NCBI GenBank assembly: GCA_003024985.2
Contig: PXIH01S0004724.1
Strand: one strand, 5' to 3'
Length of the DNA stretch: 10,713 nt
Source of the DNA: Euperipatoides rowelli
Taxonomy: Eukaryota; Onychophora; Udeonychophora; Euonychophora; Peripatopsidae
Below are positions 1 to 7,782 of the stretch, piece after piece. Position numbers and translations under genes: made by a program. How positions within the stretch are numbered: the stretch's first letter is position 1; each line of letters begins with the position of its first letter. The notes under the pieces are model-generated. The model searched no databases, was not told the DNA's origin, and saw only the letters and a program-made list of their open reading frames with translations.

Positions 1-17
1 TAGGTTCAAAATAAAGC

Positions 18-23
18 TTTATT
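18..23 (-). terminator. Possible polyadenylation signal AATAAA for the minus-strand gene
   Basis: On the minus strand the hexamer AATAAA lies about 235 bases downstream of the stop codon of the probable last exon (stop at 261-259). That is a reasonable 3' UTR length. In such AT-rich DNA the hexamer is common by chance, and a second copy lies nearby at about 47-42. The cleavage site may be outside the window. Confidence 0.25.
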
Positions 24-258
24 TAACAGTTTTAATGTTTTCATTTATTTAAAAGTTATATTTTATGAAAGTAGAATGTTTGAACTTAACAAAAATACGT
101 TTTTTTCAAAATTGATGGTCGGACCAAAAATCATCTTTTTTTACATCCCCTCGACCCGTGGGCTGCCTTAAAATAAATAAATAGGCTACTGGCTAAAAGT
201 TAATGAGAGTCGCAATAACAATCAAAATGGCACTGTGGCTGTAGACTTGCGTAGCCAA

Positions 259-306
259 TTAGATTTTATTTACAGCTAATGCTATAAACTGTGTTGCCAA
301 ATTGTA
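259..306 (-). CDS. Probable terminal coding exon of the unrecognised minus-strand gene
   Basis: On the minus strand a pyrimidine-rich acceptor (TGCTTTTCTAAG) ends just before 306. From there a frame in phase 0, matching the phase left by the previous exon (483-635), encodes YNLATQFIALAVNKI and stops with TAA at 261-259. The peptide looks like a short amphipathic helix closing a domain. An alternative is that the GT after codon 11 (GCT|GTAAAT, 273-272) is a donor, so that the exon is 274-306 and the gene continues off the window. I favour the terminal reading because the stop is close and an AATAAA follows. The exon is short, so phase agreement is the main support. I do not recognise the protein. 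Confidence 0.4.
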   Translation of the reverse strand, partial: YNLATQFIALAVNKI

Positions 307-482
307 CTTAGAAAAGCACTGATTTTTATACTTAAAACCACAGTATTTTCTCTAGACGACTACAAAATCTCTAAAATACTGCGATATGTAGGCTATTGAT
401 GAATCACACAAGTTGGAAACTATGACTCATACTAATAGTTCCCTGCTTTGGTAGATGAAAATGCAAGCAAAGCAGTTCATAC

Positions 483-635
483 CCTTCTTGTCATCCCAAG
501 GCAAATATTGTTATCTTTTGAAACTTTCAAAGCATAAGAAGATTCTGTTTCGCACTTTTTAATTTTTTCTTTTTTTTCCAGATCTGTTATGTGAAATTTA
601 AATAAGTGAAATATTCTGATTTCCTGGCAGATAAT
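483..635 (-). CDS. Internal exon (51 codons) of the unrecognised minus-strand gene, C-terminal domain part
   Basis: The minus-strand acceptor TTTTTTTAACCAATTCATTCCAG ends at 636, and the donor AGG|GTATGA begins at 482. The frame is open for exactly 51 codons with phase 0 at both ends. This joins cleanly to exon 1397-1495 before it and 259-306 after it. The peptide starts IICQEIRIFHLFKFHITD, follows with a lysine/glutamate-rich turn (LEKKEKIKKCETE), and ends SSYALKVSKDNNICLGMTRR. The pattern suggests beta strands around a charged loop, which is inference. Runs of 8, 6 and 5 A's code the lysines in frame. A downstream AG (ACATAACAG, just before 584) could give a shorter exon, but it would leave a phase that does not match the preceding exon. 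No family is recognised. Confidence 0.6.
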
Positions 636-905
636 CTGGAATGAATTGGTTAAAAAAATGTAAATGATTAAATCTTTTTCAAATATATTTACTCTTACTC
701 AAAACAATGTCTTATGATCAGAAACTTAATATGTCTACAAAAAAACTAAGATTAATTATTTGGATAAATTGATAGAAAGGGAGAAAAAATCTGATCAGGT
801 GTTATAATCAATTGAATAAGTAAAACTATCTCAAGCTCGACTCAACAAGGAAATCAAAATTGTGTTATCTTAATACTGCATGTTCATACAAAAGGTTTTC
901 AATCT

Positions 906-918
906 CCCCCCCCCCCCC
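906..918. repeat. C13 homopolymer
   Basis: Thirteen consecutive C's stand in very AT-rich DNA, inside an intron of the minus-strand gene, so the pre-mRNA would carry G13. A second run of the same length is at 3987-3999. Confidence 0.95.
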
Positions 919-1360
919 AATACTTTTCAATTTTTTTTTTTAAATGTGTCAGATGGATGAATTTGAGATTATTCAAGGGAAAAAAATTGTCACAAATTCT
1001 CAAAATTATAAATGCCAATAAAAAAATAATTAAAATGTCTTAAAACCTTGAAATATTCAGCCATTTACTATGCAAGACAGATAGAATACAGACAAACCTA
1101 ATATCAGCAACTAATCCATTGAATCTTTCAAAAGTTTAGTTATGATTTAAAAATTATTTAAGGAAAAAAAAAGAGTGATTTCACAAATTAATTTCTACAT
1201 GGAACCAGGCTTTGAAAAAAAAAATTCTAACTTTATAACATTCATGGTTCCAGAAATATACAGTAAATATCACCTTTAAGTTTAAACCTAGCTTTTCAAT
1301 CTTTTACTTATCACCTAAATAATTTGTCATTAAGTTTTTAACAGCCAAACTGCTGGTTTA

Positions 1361-1395
1361 AAATAAAAATAAATAAATAAATAAATAAATAAAAA
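1361..1395. repeat. (AAAT)n microsatellite
   Basis: Six uninterrupted AAAT units lie at 1367-1390, with imperfect copies on both sides. On the minus strand this is a TTTA tract that starts within a few bases of the 5' splice site of exon 1397-1495. Confidence 0.95.
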
Positions 1396-1396
1396 C

Positions 1397-1495
1397 CTTG
1401 AATTTAGGAGTAATTGTTGTACTACAAGATGGTAATGTAGTCAAAGATGTGTTCTTTGAAGGAGAAGAGTCAGATGACATCGGAATGGGAGATGG
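1397..1495 (-). CDS. Internal exon (33 codons) of the unrecognised minus-strand gene, Ser/Pro/Thr-rich linker
   Basis: The minus-strand acceptor AACTTTTCCAG ends at 1496, and the donor AAG|GTTTTT begins at 1396. Only one of the three frames is open across the exon; the other two meet stops. It gives 33 codons with phase 0 at both ends. The peptide starts PSPIPMSSDSSPSKNTS and continues with Thr/Ser/Pro-rich sequence ending TITPKFK. It looks like a disordered linker between the acidic part (5208-5300) and the C-terminal part (483-635). The donor is weak: only GT and the preceding AAG match the consensus. The T-rich sequence just after it could help U1 recruitment through TIA-1-type proteins, which is inference from known splicing biology. 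If the intron were retained, the frame would run 12 more hydrophobic codons to a TAA at 1360-1358. Confidence 0.6.
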
Positions 1496-1741
1496 CTGGA
1501 AAAGTTAATACAATATAAGCAAGAAAATTAATATTGCTAAAGCTAATTGAAAATTAAATATGCACATTAAATCAAAATGTTCTATGAACTTCAAAATTTT
1601 CTTAAAATACTTGTACAATCTTTAATTTTTATACCAATGATCTGAAAATGGTCTTGGATTTACATTATACACAAAATACTTATCTAATGAGATAAACTGT
1701 ATTTATTGTATCATGCACAATAATAAGACTAATTGCACTAA

Positions 1742-2074
1742 GTAATTATAAGGGCATTAAATAATTACAAACTCACTAATATTGAAGAAGTTAACCTTCA
1801 ACTCTCTCTTCTTAGTTGGTCTAATTCTAAAGCTATTAATGCTAATGACCCTGAACTTACTTTTAACATTTTTGTTAATATAATTTATACTACCATTCAC
1901 AATAACACCCCTCTCTTTATTCCTACAAAATATCATACTGATAATCCTTGGTTTGACAAAGAGCTCCTCTACTTTGCTAAGATTAAAAGAGCAATACACA
2001 ATATGTATATAGCAACAGACTCCAAATATCTATTTAATTATTTATTTAAAGATAAAATACACTATATTCTCTAA
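1742..2074 (+). pseudogene. LINE ORF2 fragment: linker between endonuclease and reverse transcriptase
   Basis: This frame is open from just after a TAA at 1739-1741 to a TAA at 2072-2074. It contains IEEVNLQLSLLSWSN, NTPLFIPTKYHTDNPWFDKE and KIKRAIHNMY. The PWF-x-KEL block followed by a lysine/arginine-rich helix is the usual signature of the segment between the endonuclease and RT in LINE second ORFs. No start codon is needed because the element is truncated. The frame breaks inside a 16-base tandem duplication (2071-2102). An antisense open frame over the same bases is a shadow. Confidence 0.8.
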
Positions 2075-2102
2075 CATCCATAAATACTAACATCCATAAA
2101 TA
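2071..2102. repeat. Perfect 16-bp tandem duplication in the LINE
   Basis: The unit CTAACATCCATAAATA occurs twice head to tail (2071-2086 and 2087-2102). Sixteen is not a multiple of three, so the duplication by itself shifts the frame, and it ends the linker fragment. It probably arose by replication slippage after insertion. Confidence 0.95.
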
Positions 2103-2126
2103 CTAGAGATATCTTTTTTTTTTTAC

Positions 2127-3127
2127 AAAGCGTCCAAACTATTATAACAAACTTCAGTCAATGATGGAGACATGTACATGTTCTGGAAATACTTGCAAAG
2201 TACTAAACAATGTCAACAATTACCTAAAAATATGGACTACCTTGGAACCCCTCTTAAATCATATTTTGACAAAGCGGATGCTTTCTCTAGATATTTCCTT
2301 TCTTCCTATAATAACAAATCTTATGATTCTCCTGAAATATGTTGTCTCAAATAATTTGATACCCCTCCCTATCTTTACTAACTCTGAAGTTCTAAACTCT
2401 ATAAACCATCTTAAAGATAATTTAGCTACTACCCCTGATCAAATTCCTGCAAAATTGATAAAACTTATTGCCCCTTCTATCTTAAATATTCTTACTGATT
2501 TTATAAACCTTAATACTTCCCAAGGCACTTTTCCTCTTTGCCTCAAGTCTACTTGAGTTTTTTCTAAACACAAATATGGTAATTCGAAAAATATCACTAA
2601 CTACCACCCTATCTCTCTTAACTCTAATTTCTCTAAAATATTCTAATTTCTGGTAACTACTCACCTTTCTTTTTATCTTAAACTTTATGGGTTCATCCCT
2701 TCTAGATCTACCCTTACAAATCTTACTTCCTACAATATCTATATTGCAAACTCCCTTAATAATAAAACTCAACTGTATTGCATTTAGCCATGACCTTTTA
2801 ATTGATAAACTTCACTCTTTTAATTTACATACTAACCTTATAAATTTCATACAATCTTTTCTTACAAATAGAACCTTTAAAGTACAAATTAACAACATAC
2901 TCTTCTCCCTCTTATACTTTCAGGTGTAGTTCAGGGTTTCATCATTGGTCCCTTCCTTTTAACTGTTTTATTAATGACCTTCATTCTAACCTTTATACTG
3001 TCTTATCTTATGTATGCTATTAAATTTTTTGCTTCTATTTCTAACTATAATGACCATTTATTTCTACAATCAAATATTGATGCTTTTTATAAATGGTGTA
3101 ACACTTGGGGTATGAAAATAAACAAAC
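2127..3127 (+). pseudogene. LINE reverse-transcriptase domain, frameshifted, catalytic motifs lost
   Basis: Fragments in order: YKASKLL (stop at 2145) and MYMFWKYLQ in frame 3 to 2354; then frame 1 with TTPDQIPAKLIKLIAP, SQGTFPLCLK, a TGA at 2554, KYGNSKNITNYHPISL, SNFSKIF, and GFIPSRSTLTNLT; then frame 2 (2777-2929) with FSHDLLIDKL; then SGVVQGFIIGP (2920 on), FINDLHSNL in frame 3, and YAIKFFASISN plus WGMKINK in frame 1. These correspond to RT blocks 0 to 7. Motif A (normally LDFSKAFD) is shortened to roughly CIAFSHD. Motif C (normally YADD) reads YAIK, with the two aspartates missing. An 11-T run at 2114-2124 marks one frame break. The enzyme cannot be active. Confidence 0.88.
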
Positions 3128-3817
3128 AAATGGTTTGTCATATCATACTCACACTCACATAATAAATCTCAATTCAATTATAGAATACCTGATACTTCCA
3201 TTACTAGGACAGCAACTATAAAAGATCTTGGAATTATCTATACTGATAATTTTAATTCTTATATAATTTCCCTTGTAAATTTGTCTTTAAAAAACTGGCT
3301 TTTTTAAAAATACTTTGCTAATCCCCTTAATTAGAAATCTCTCCAAATTCTTTACTTCACTTTTATACATAATGAACTTGAATATTGCTGGATAATTTGG
3401 TCTAATAATTCAATTGGCACTACTAAATGTATCGAAGGAATTAAAAAATATTTTCTTAAATATCTCAATTTAAAACTAACCCTACCTATTACTCTAATTT
3501 TCTTCCTTATAACCACCCTCTAAACAACTATCTTAACAATCTTTCTATATACAACTTTCAATCTTTATCTACTTGCAAACTCTTAAAAGAACTTAAATTC
3601 CTTTTTAATTTAATCCACTCTAATCTAACCACCCTTTTTCTTCTTGAAAATATTTATTTAAAGGCTCCTACTCGTTCTTTACGTCCCTCGTCTATTCCGT
3701 CTCCCTCATCTTAATAACTCTCATTTAAATAATCCTCTTTGCAACCAACGCAATCTTTCTTCTTTTACTCATTTCCACTCCTTCATCCTTGAGGCTAAAT
3801 CTCTTCTCCCTCCTTAA
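3128..3817 (+). pseudogene. LINE ORF2 C-terminal part (thumb and tail), broken
   Basis: Frame 2 from 3128 to a TAA at 3305 carries KWFVISYSHSHN and TIKDLGIIYTDNF, the KDLGI block that follows RT in Jockey/CR1-type elements. The same frame resumes after a TAG at 3332 with FIHNELEYCWIIWSNN and CIEGIKKYFLKYL, and stops at 3521. Frame 1 (3520-3714) continues with LLKELKFLFNLIHSNL, the usual DLxFLFKLxHx-like helix. Frame 2 (3701-3817) ends HFHSFILEAKSLLPP and a TAA at 3815-3817, the natural C-terminus by position. At least two frameshifts and two internal stops are present. No zinc knuckle was seen. Confidence 0.75.
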
Positions 3818-5207
3818 ATTCTATATTTAAATTTTCTTTAGATTCAAATTTTATTTCTTATTCTCTAGATGTGTAAATTTCAATATTTTTGTACTTTTAC
3901 AGTATGTTTTTTATTATTATTTAACTTATGTACTTTTTTATCATTCTACACTATTGTTTATACCTTAAACTAGTATTTTGTCAATTCCCCCCCCCCCCCA
4001 CGTAATTCAATCTCTAATTTTTTTAAACTCTGCAATTTCCATATATTTTTTTTGTTTGTTTGTATATTGTTTTCATATTCAGAGATTTCAAATTTTCTGT
4101 GTTTCTGAAATGTAATTGGCTAACAGCTGTTTTTTCGGTAACAAAATATGATGATGTAATTGTGTCTTTATGGCTATCTGATTAAGCTTTTAGCTCAGTA
4201 CATTATTTTTTTTTTTTTATATTTTTTTATCACTTTAGTTTTTTATATGTTTATTTTATCTAAACTTTGTATTGGAATTTAAATTTTTGTGTCGTTATTG
4301 AAAGTGCTGGAATGTGATTTTCACGTATTGTTTTTTTCTCTTACTCTACGACACGTTCATTATGCTGAGCCTTTCATCTGTTGCCAAATTGATCTACTCT
4401 TTTGAAAATTAAAAAAATTTTCATCAAAATTTTCTGGATGGATTTATAAATGACAGTGAATAGATGTCTGAGAAATGATTTGATAGCAATGATTAAAAAA
4501 AAAAAAAACAGAATATTAGATCACAGAATCTACTTGAATTAAATGTTATGCTATCACGATAATTTTATTTTCTTCTTCAGCAACTTCTGAAGTTTTTATT
4601 TTTGTTAATCATAAAAGGGCATGTTTCCTGAAGGATCTTTAATGATTGTATAATTTTTAAATAGACATTAGTATTATCTTCGAATGAACTATGATGGATT
4701 GGTGGAATGTAAAGTATTGATGCATGTGCTCACTATTCTAAAATATGTGTAATTACATTGCTGTTAAGAAGTTGACTTTTAAAATTTATTTATACTGTTG
4801 TATTAAGTCAATTTTATTTTAGTTTTTAAAATTTTATTTTATATAATGCTTTATGCAATCATAAAGTACAGGTATATATTTTTCATTTACTGTATATTAT
4901 AATGGTAAATTTGAATAAAATATAAATTTATTTATTTTTAATATAACATATTTCTCCCAATCTGTTCTAACAGTTTCCCTAACCATGACTTAGTTAAGAC
5001 GTTAATCCCCATAAGTTAATGTATTTTCAAGTTTACATTATGCATTGAAAATGTTTTTTTTTCAATAAAAAAACCTAAGGGTGAAGGACCCTTTTATAAT
5101 GAGTTTATCAGTATGTAAAGACATATTAGTGTATACTGTGCATTATAATACTGAATAGTAATAATAAACAGATGTAGAATAAATAAAATATTTATTAATT
5201 TACTTAC
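3818..5207. other. LINE 3' UTR grading into host intron
   Basis: There is no convincing coding sequence. The first part, with a C13 run at 3987-3999 and T-rich DNA, is probably the LINE 3' UTR, but its end is not visible. An A14 tract is at 4495-4508. On the plus strand a TTTTCTTCTTCAG acceptor-like site at 4580 is followed by a 20-codon open frame. It has no partner exon, so I do not call it. A small hairpin AAGGGT/ACCCTT is at 5077-5093. Confidence 0.5.
3987..3999. repeat. C13 homopolymer in the LINE 3' region
   Basis: Thirteen consecutive C's stand in otherwise AT-rich sequence, 170 bases after the end of the LINE coding remnant. The length equals that of the run at 906-918. Confidence 0.95.
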
Positions 5208-5300
5208 TTGATCTTCAAAAGGAATATTTTCATTTTTGAAAAAGCTATCATTTAAATCAAACATATTATCCATTTTGTCAGGTGAAATAATATGCTCAAA
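5208..5300 (-). CDS. Internal exon (31 codons) of the unrecognised minus-strand gene, acidic segment
   Basis: This is the best-defined exon here. The minus-strand acceptor TTTTTTGTTTTTTCCAG ends at 5301, and the donor CAA|GTAAGTA begins at 5207, close to the full consensus. Of the three frames only one is open across 93 bases, with phase 0 at both ends. The peptide begins FEHIISPDKMDNMFDLND and ends FFKNENIPFEDQ. It is acidic, with hydrophobic residues spaced like a short linear binding motif (DNMFDLND), which is inference. It is preceded by exon 7745-7782 and followed by exon 1397-1495, from which it is separated by an intron of about 3.7 kb invaded by the LINE. No family is recognised. Confidence 0.68.
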
Positions 5301-5483
5301 CTGGAAAAAACAAAAAACAACAGCGGTTTTATAATTTGAACATTTTCCCACAATGCTTCAAATAGTTTTGTGTCAAGATTTACTAAAGAAAACAATTGTA
5401 CATTTGGAAAGGCTATGCTTAAAAATCTATAAAAATGTACAAAAATGATAAGAAATCTCTGCTTACAAACATTACAATATATC

Positions 5484-5617
5484 CTGTATAAATACAGTAT
5501 ATACAGTATATAATATACAGTATACTATATATACAGTATATATTGTATATACAGAATATACTGTATATAATATACATACACAATATACTTATACTGAATA
5601 CAGTATATACTGTATAT
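5484..5617. repeat. Palindromic ATACAGTATAT-type array
   Basis: The stretch is built from variants of TATACAGTATA and its reverse complement in alternating order. It includes a perfect 18-bp palindrome, ATACAGTATATACTGTAT, at 5598-5615, and a TATACAG...CTGTATA stem just before 5570. Such DNA can extrude cruciforms and is prone to expansion and rearrangement. It could be a TA-rich minisatellite or the core of a small palindromic element. Short forms of the same motif (TACTGTA/TACAGTA) recur elsewhere in the window. Confidence 0.85.
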
Positions 5618-5960
5618 AAAAACAGTTCTCGATTTACACACGTTTAATTTGCGTGTTTTTTAACTAAATAAGACAAATTTACAATTACTACCATTGTTCT
5701 ACAGTATTTATATAATCCTTTGTTTGAAATAATGTGTTTTACGTGGCATCAAGAGATATCGGTAATTAAAGTATTTTTTTCCCCAAAATTATTTTTTCCT
5801 TTAATGTATTTTTTTAATCTAGAAAATGTTAGTTTTTAAAGCAGAGTAGGTGTTTCCTAATCATTAAACTGTACATACAATAATTAGGGCCAACTTCAAT
5901 AGAAAATAATATTATGTTCACAGAATTACAGTAGATAGGATTGGAGAAATTGTCGATATA

Positions 5961-7475
5961 CAGTCATAGGTGCCACCAATATGAAATGTAAAGGGGGAGG
6001 GGAGAGAGAGAGAGCAAAGCCAATTTTTTTAAGGCCTGTTTTCTCACCATCCACATCCAGTCCATCCATGGGTGATTTTTTTTTGTTCAAAAACATGGAC
6101 AGATTTTTCTATGTTGAATTGTCATAAGATACAAGACTTTTAAACACAAAAAACTATTAAAAAAATACAACAACTTTATTTTACGGAAGATGCGCTCGTC
6201 ACAAATATAATGAAATTTTTTCTAACAATATTTTTTTACTTTATCTTTGCATCTTATTTTATAAAGAATAGATACTAGGCTAGTCACAAAACAGTTTAGG
6301 ATTTAATAATTGTTCACCATTTCATTTTTTTTTTTTTTGGACAAGTTCTCTTTTCATTATGAAAAACATTTTTATTTATAAATTTCACAAGACTTTTTAT
6401 TTTTATTCTGATTTTTAAAGATAATTACTAAAAAAAAATTCCACTGAAAAATAATTTAAAATGCATAAAAAAGTTATTTAAAGATAAAATTAAGAATATT
6501 CCTGATTATACAAAATAAGTTTTCAAGTCTTTGCAGGGTTAGAGATTGTTTTGATGACAAAGCTGTTTCTCTAGCTGTTTAGGTGCTGTCTGTTGATTCA
6601 TTCTTTAAATAGGGTGCTGCAATAAAGATTTTGATTTTTTAAAAAAAAAACATATTGGACCATAATAGCACAAAGGATGAATTTGATTATGATTCTGTAA
6701 AAGTATTTAAACAATTAGTCCATATGATTTCCAGCCTTTAGCTGATGAAGATAGTGAATACTGTATAGTTTACAGTTTCTCAACAATGATGTAACAAATT
6801 ATCTCCTTAAGTGTATACAATAGACAATGTTGTTAGAAAGAAGAGCTAAAGCCAAATATTTTAAAAATTGAATTGTTAAATAACTTTTTTGTAAGGTATT
6901 TAAAAAAAAATTTTTCTGGTGAAATTTTTTTTTAGTAAATTATCTGTTAAAATCAATAAAAAAAATTATAATAAAAACTTGTTACATTTGACCTTTAAGT
7001 AAAATGAATTCAACGTAAAAATGATTTCTGCTGGTTGAATATATCGTAAAATAATTGCTACAAGCAAATAAGGATGCTCGTTGCTAACATACTGTACATC
7101 TAAAAAAAATTTAACACATTAATTCTCATTGGGGATGAGAACGGTCACCAAGTATAAGCAACATAAAACACTCGATCTAATATTTTGGCATCATCAAGAT
7201 CTAGTCTTCAGTATGCCAAAATATCCTAGCAAACTCCTGTGCTCCATTTAATCCACAATCGCCATTAATTGTTCAATGGCTGGGGTGACAGAAGTTGTGT
7301 AAAAATTCTAACAAATATGATTAAGTAGGTTTATTTCACTTCTTAGGTTGGGCATAGTTATTTATTACTATTCAGAGCCATTATTTTCCAAAGCTGATTC
7401 AGAAATTATTAAAATTTAATGATTAGTACAAAATCTAGGGGAAGAGGCCCCCTGCCCTCCTGGTGGCACATGCTG
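5961..7475. mobile_element. Possible worn DNA transposon with CAG...GTGCCACCA ends
   Basis: The left end reads CAGTCATAGGTGCCACCA (5961-5978), then a G-rich tract (AAAGGGGGAGGGG). The reverse complement of the right end reads CAGCATGTGCCACCAGGAGG from 7475 inward, then another G-rich tract. Both begin CAG, share GTGCCACCA and carry G-rich subterminal DNA, as in hAT- or P-like ends. The 8 bases outside the two ends (TCGATATA and TATGTACT) do not match, so a target duplication is not visible and the pairing may be accidental. Inside, a plus-strand frame at 6643-6741 (KDEFDYDSVKVFKQLVHMI) could be decayed transposase, but I cannot assign it. Confidence 0.27.
6001..6014. repeat. (GA)n microsatellite
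   Basis: A short uninterrupted GA run (7 units) follows a G-rich tract at 5991-6002. Confidence 0.9.
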
Positions 7476-7744
7476 TATGTACTCTATATACACTGTAATA
7501 GTTAAGAATAAATGTTTAATAAAAAAAAAATTAAATTAAAGACATGAAATTTAAAACCCAAAGTGATTCCCATAATTTTAAAAGGATGAAGAAATAAATT
7601 TTAGGGCAAATTCTGAAATAAATACATTTACAATCTTTTGTACTGTATATTTAAAACCAGAAAATAATATTTTCAATTCATAATGTTTACTTTATTAANG
7701 CAATAGAATAAATAAATAAAAAATAAGATTCTAAGATTATTTAC

Positions 7745-7782
7745 CTCATCAGAATTAACATCAATTTTTTTTACATTTTTAT
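7745..7782 (-). CDS. Small internal exon (38 nt) of the unrecognised minus-strand gene
   Basis: The minus-strand acceptor TTTATATATTTTTCAG ends at 7783, and the donor GAG|GTAAAT begins at 7744. The exon starts with two bases (AT) of a split codon, then encodes KNVKKIDVNSDE and ends on a codon boundary, in phase with exon 5208-5300. The join reads NSDE|FEHI, continuing the acidic character. The split codon needs one base from an upstream exon; G, A, T or C would give Asp, Asn, Tyr or His. The reading frame was chosen because it alone matches the next exon and avoids the TAA in the frame starting at the exon's first base. Both splice sites are good, but at 38 bases chance cannot be excluded. 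Confidence 0.5.

Larger units (their letters stand above)
636..1396 (-). other. Intron of the minus-strand gene with simple repeats
   Basis: This stretch lies between two in-phase exons and is AT-rich, with no open frame of note on either strand. It holds a run of 13 C's (906-918) and an AAAT microsatellite (about 1361-1395) that abuts the upstream exon's splice donor. I see no transposon ends or RNA gene in it. Confidence 0.5.
1742..3817 (+). mobile_element. Decayed, 5'-truncated non-LTR retrotransposon (Jockey/CR1-like LINE), antisense in an intron
   Basis: Translating the plus strand piecewise gives the expected order of a LINE second ORF from the region after the endonuclease: an interdomain linker with NPWFDKEL, the reverse transcriptase, and a C-terminal tail with LEYCWIIWSN. 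Frames change several times and many stops interrupt it, so it is a fossil. The GFIPSRSTLTNLT block is of the kind seen in Jockey-like elements of arthropods; the clade is inferred from memory of the family. There is no endonuclease and no ORF1, so the copy is 5'-truncated near 1742. The 3' UTR runs on to an end I cannot place. An A14 tract at 4495-4508 is one possible tail, but no target-site duplication was found. It lies opposite to the host gene, within the intron between exons 5208-5300 and 1397-1495. Confidence 0.88.
5301..7744 (-). other. Intron of the minus-strand gene
   Basis: About 2.4 kb lie between two in-phase exons. The intron holds the palindromic TA-rich array (5484-5617), a GA microsatellite (6001-6014) and a possible old DNA transposon (5961-7475). 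Long A and T runs are frequent. I found no further exon with good splice sites and matching phase. Confidence 0.5.

Noticed and set aside
561-610. Strong-looking plus-strand acceptor TTTTTTCTTTTTTTTCCAG at 581
   Set aside because: It is the complement of the lysine-rich A runs of the minus-strand exon 483-635; the plus-strand frames stop within a few codons.
2482-2772. Long minus-strand open frame over the LINE
   Set aside because: Antisense shadow of the reverse-transcriptase fragments, whose plus-strand translation carries clear RT motifs.
4495-4508. A14 tract as the LINE poly-A tail
   Set aside because: No target-site duplication links the bases after it to those before 1742, and the intervening 400 bases could be host intron.
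4580-4642. Plus-strand acceptor-like TTTTCTTCTTCAG followed by a 20-codon frame (TSEVFIFVNHKRACFLKDL)
   Set aside because: No upstream exon on the plus strand, no polyadenylation signal close by, and polypyrimidine-AG strings are frequent by chance here.
5077-5093. Hairpin AAGGGT/ACCCTT followed by T's, like a bacterial terminator
   Set aside because: The context is eukaryotic intron; a 6-bp stem is expected by chance.
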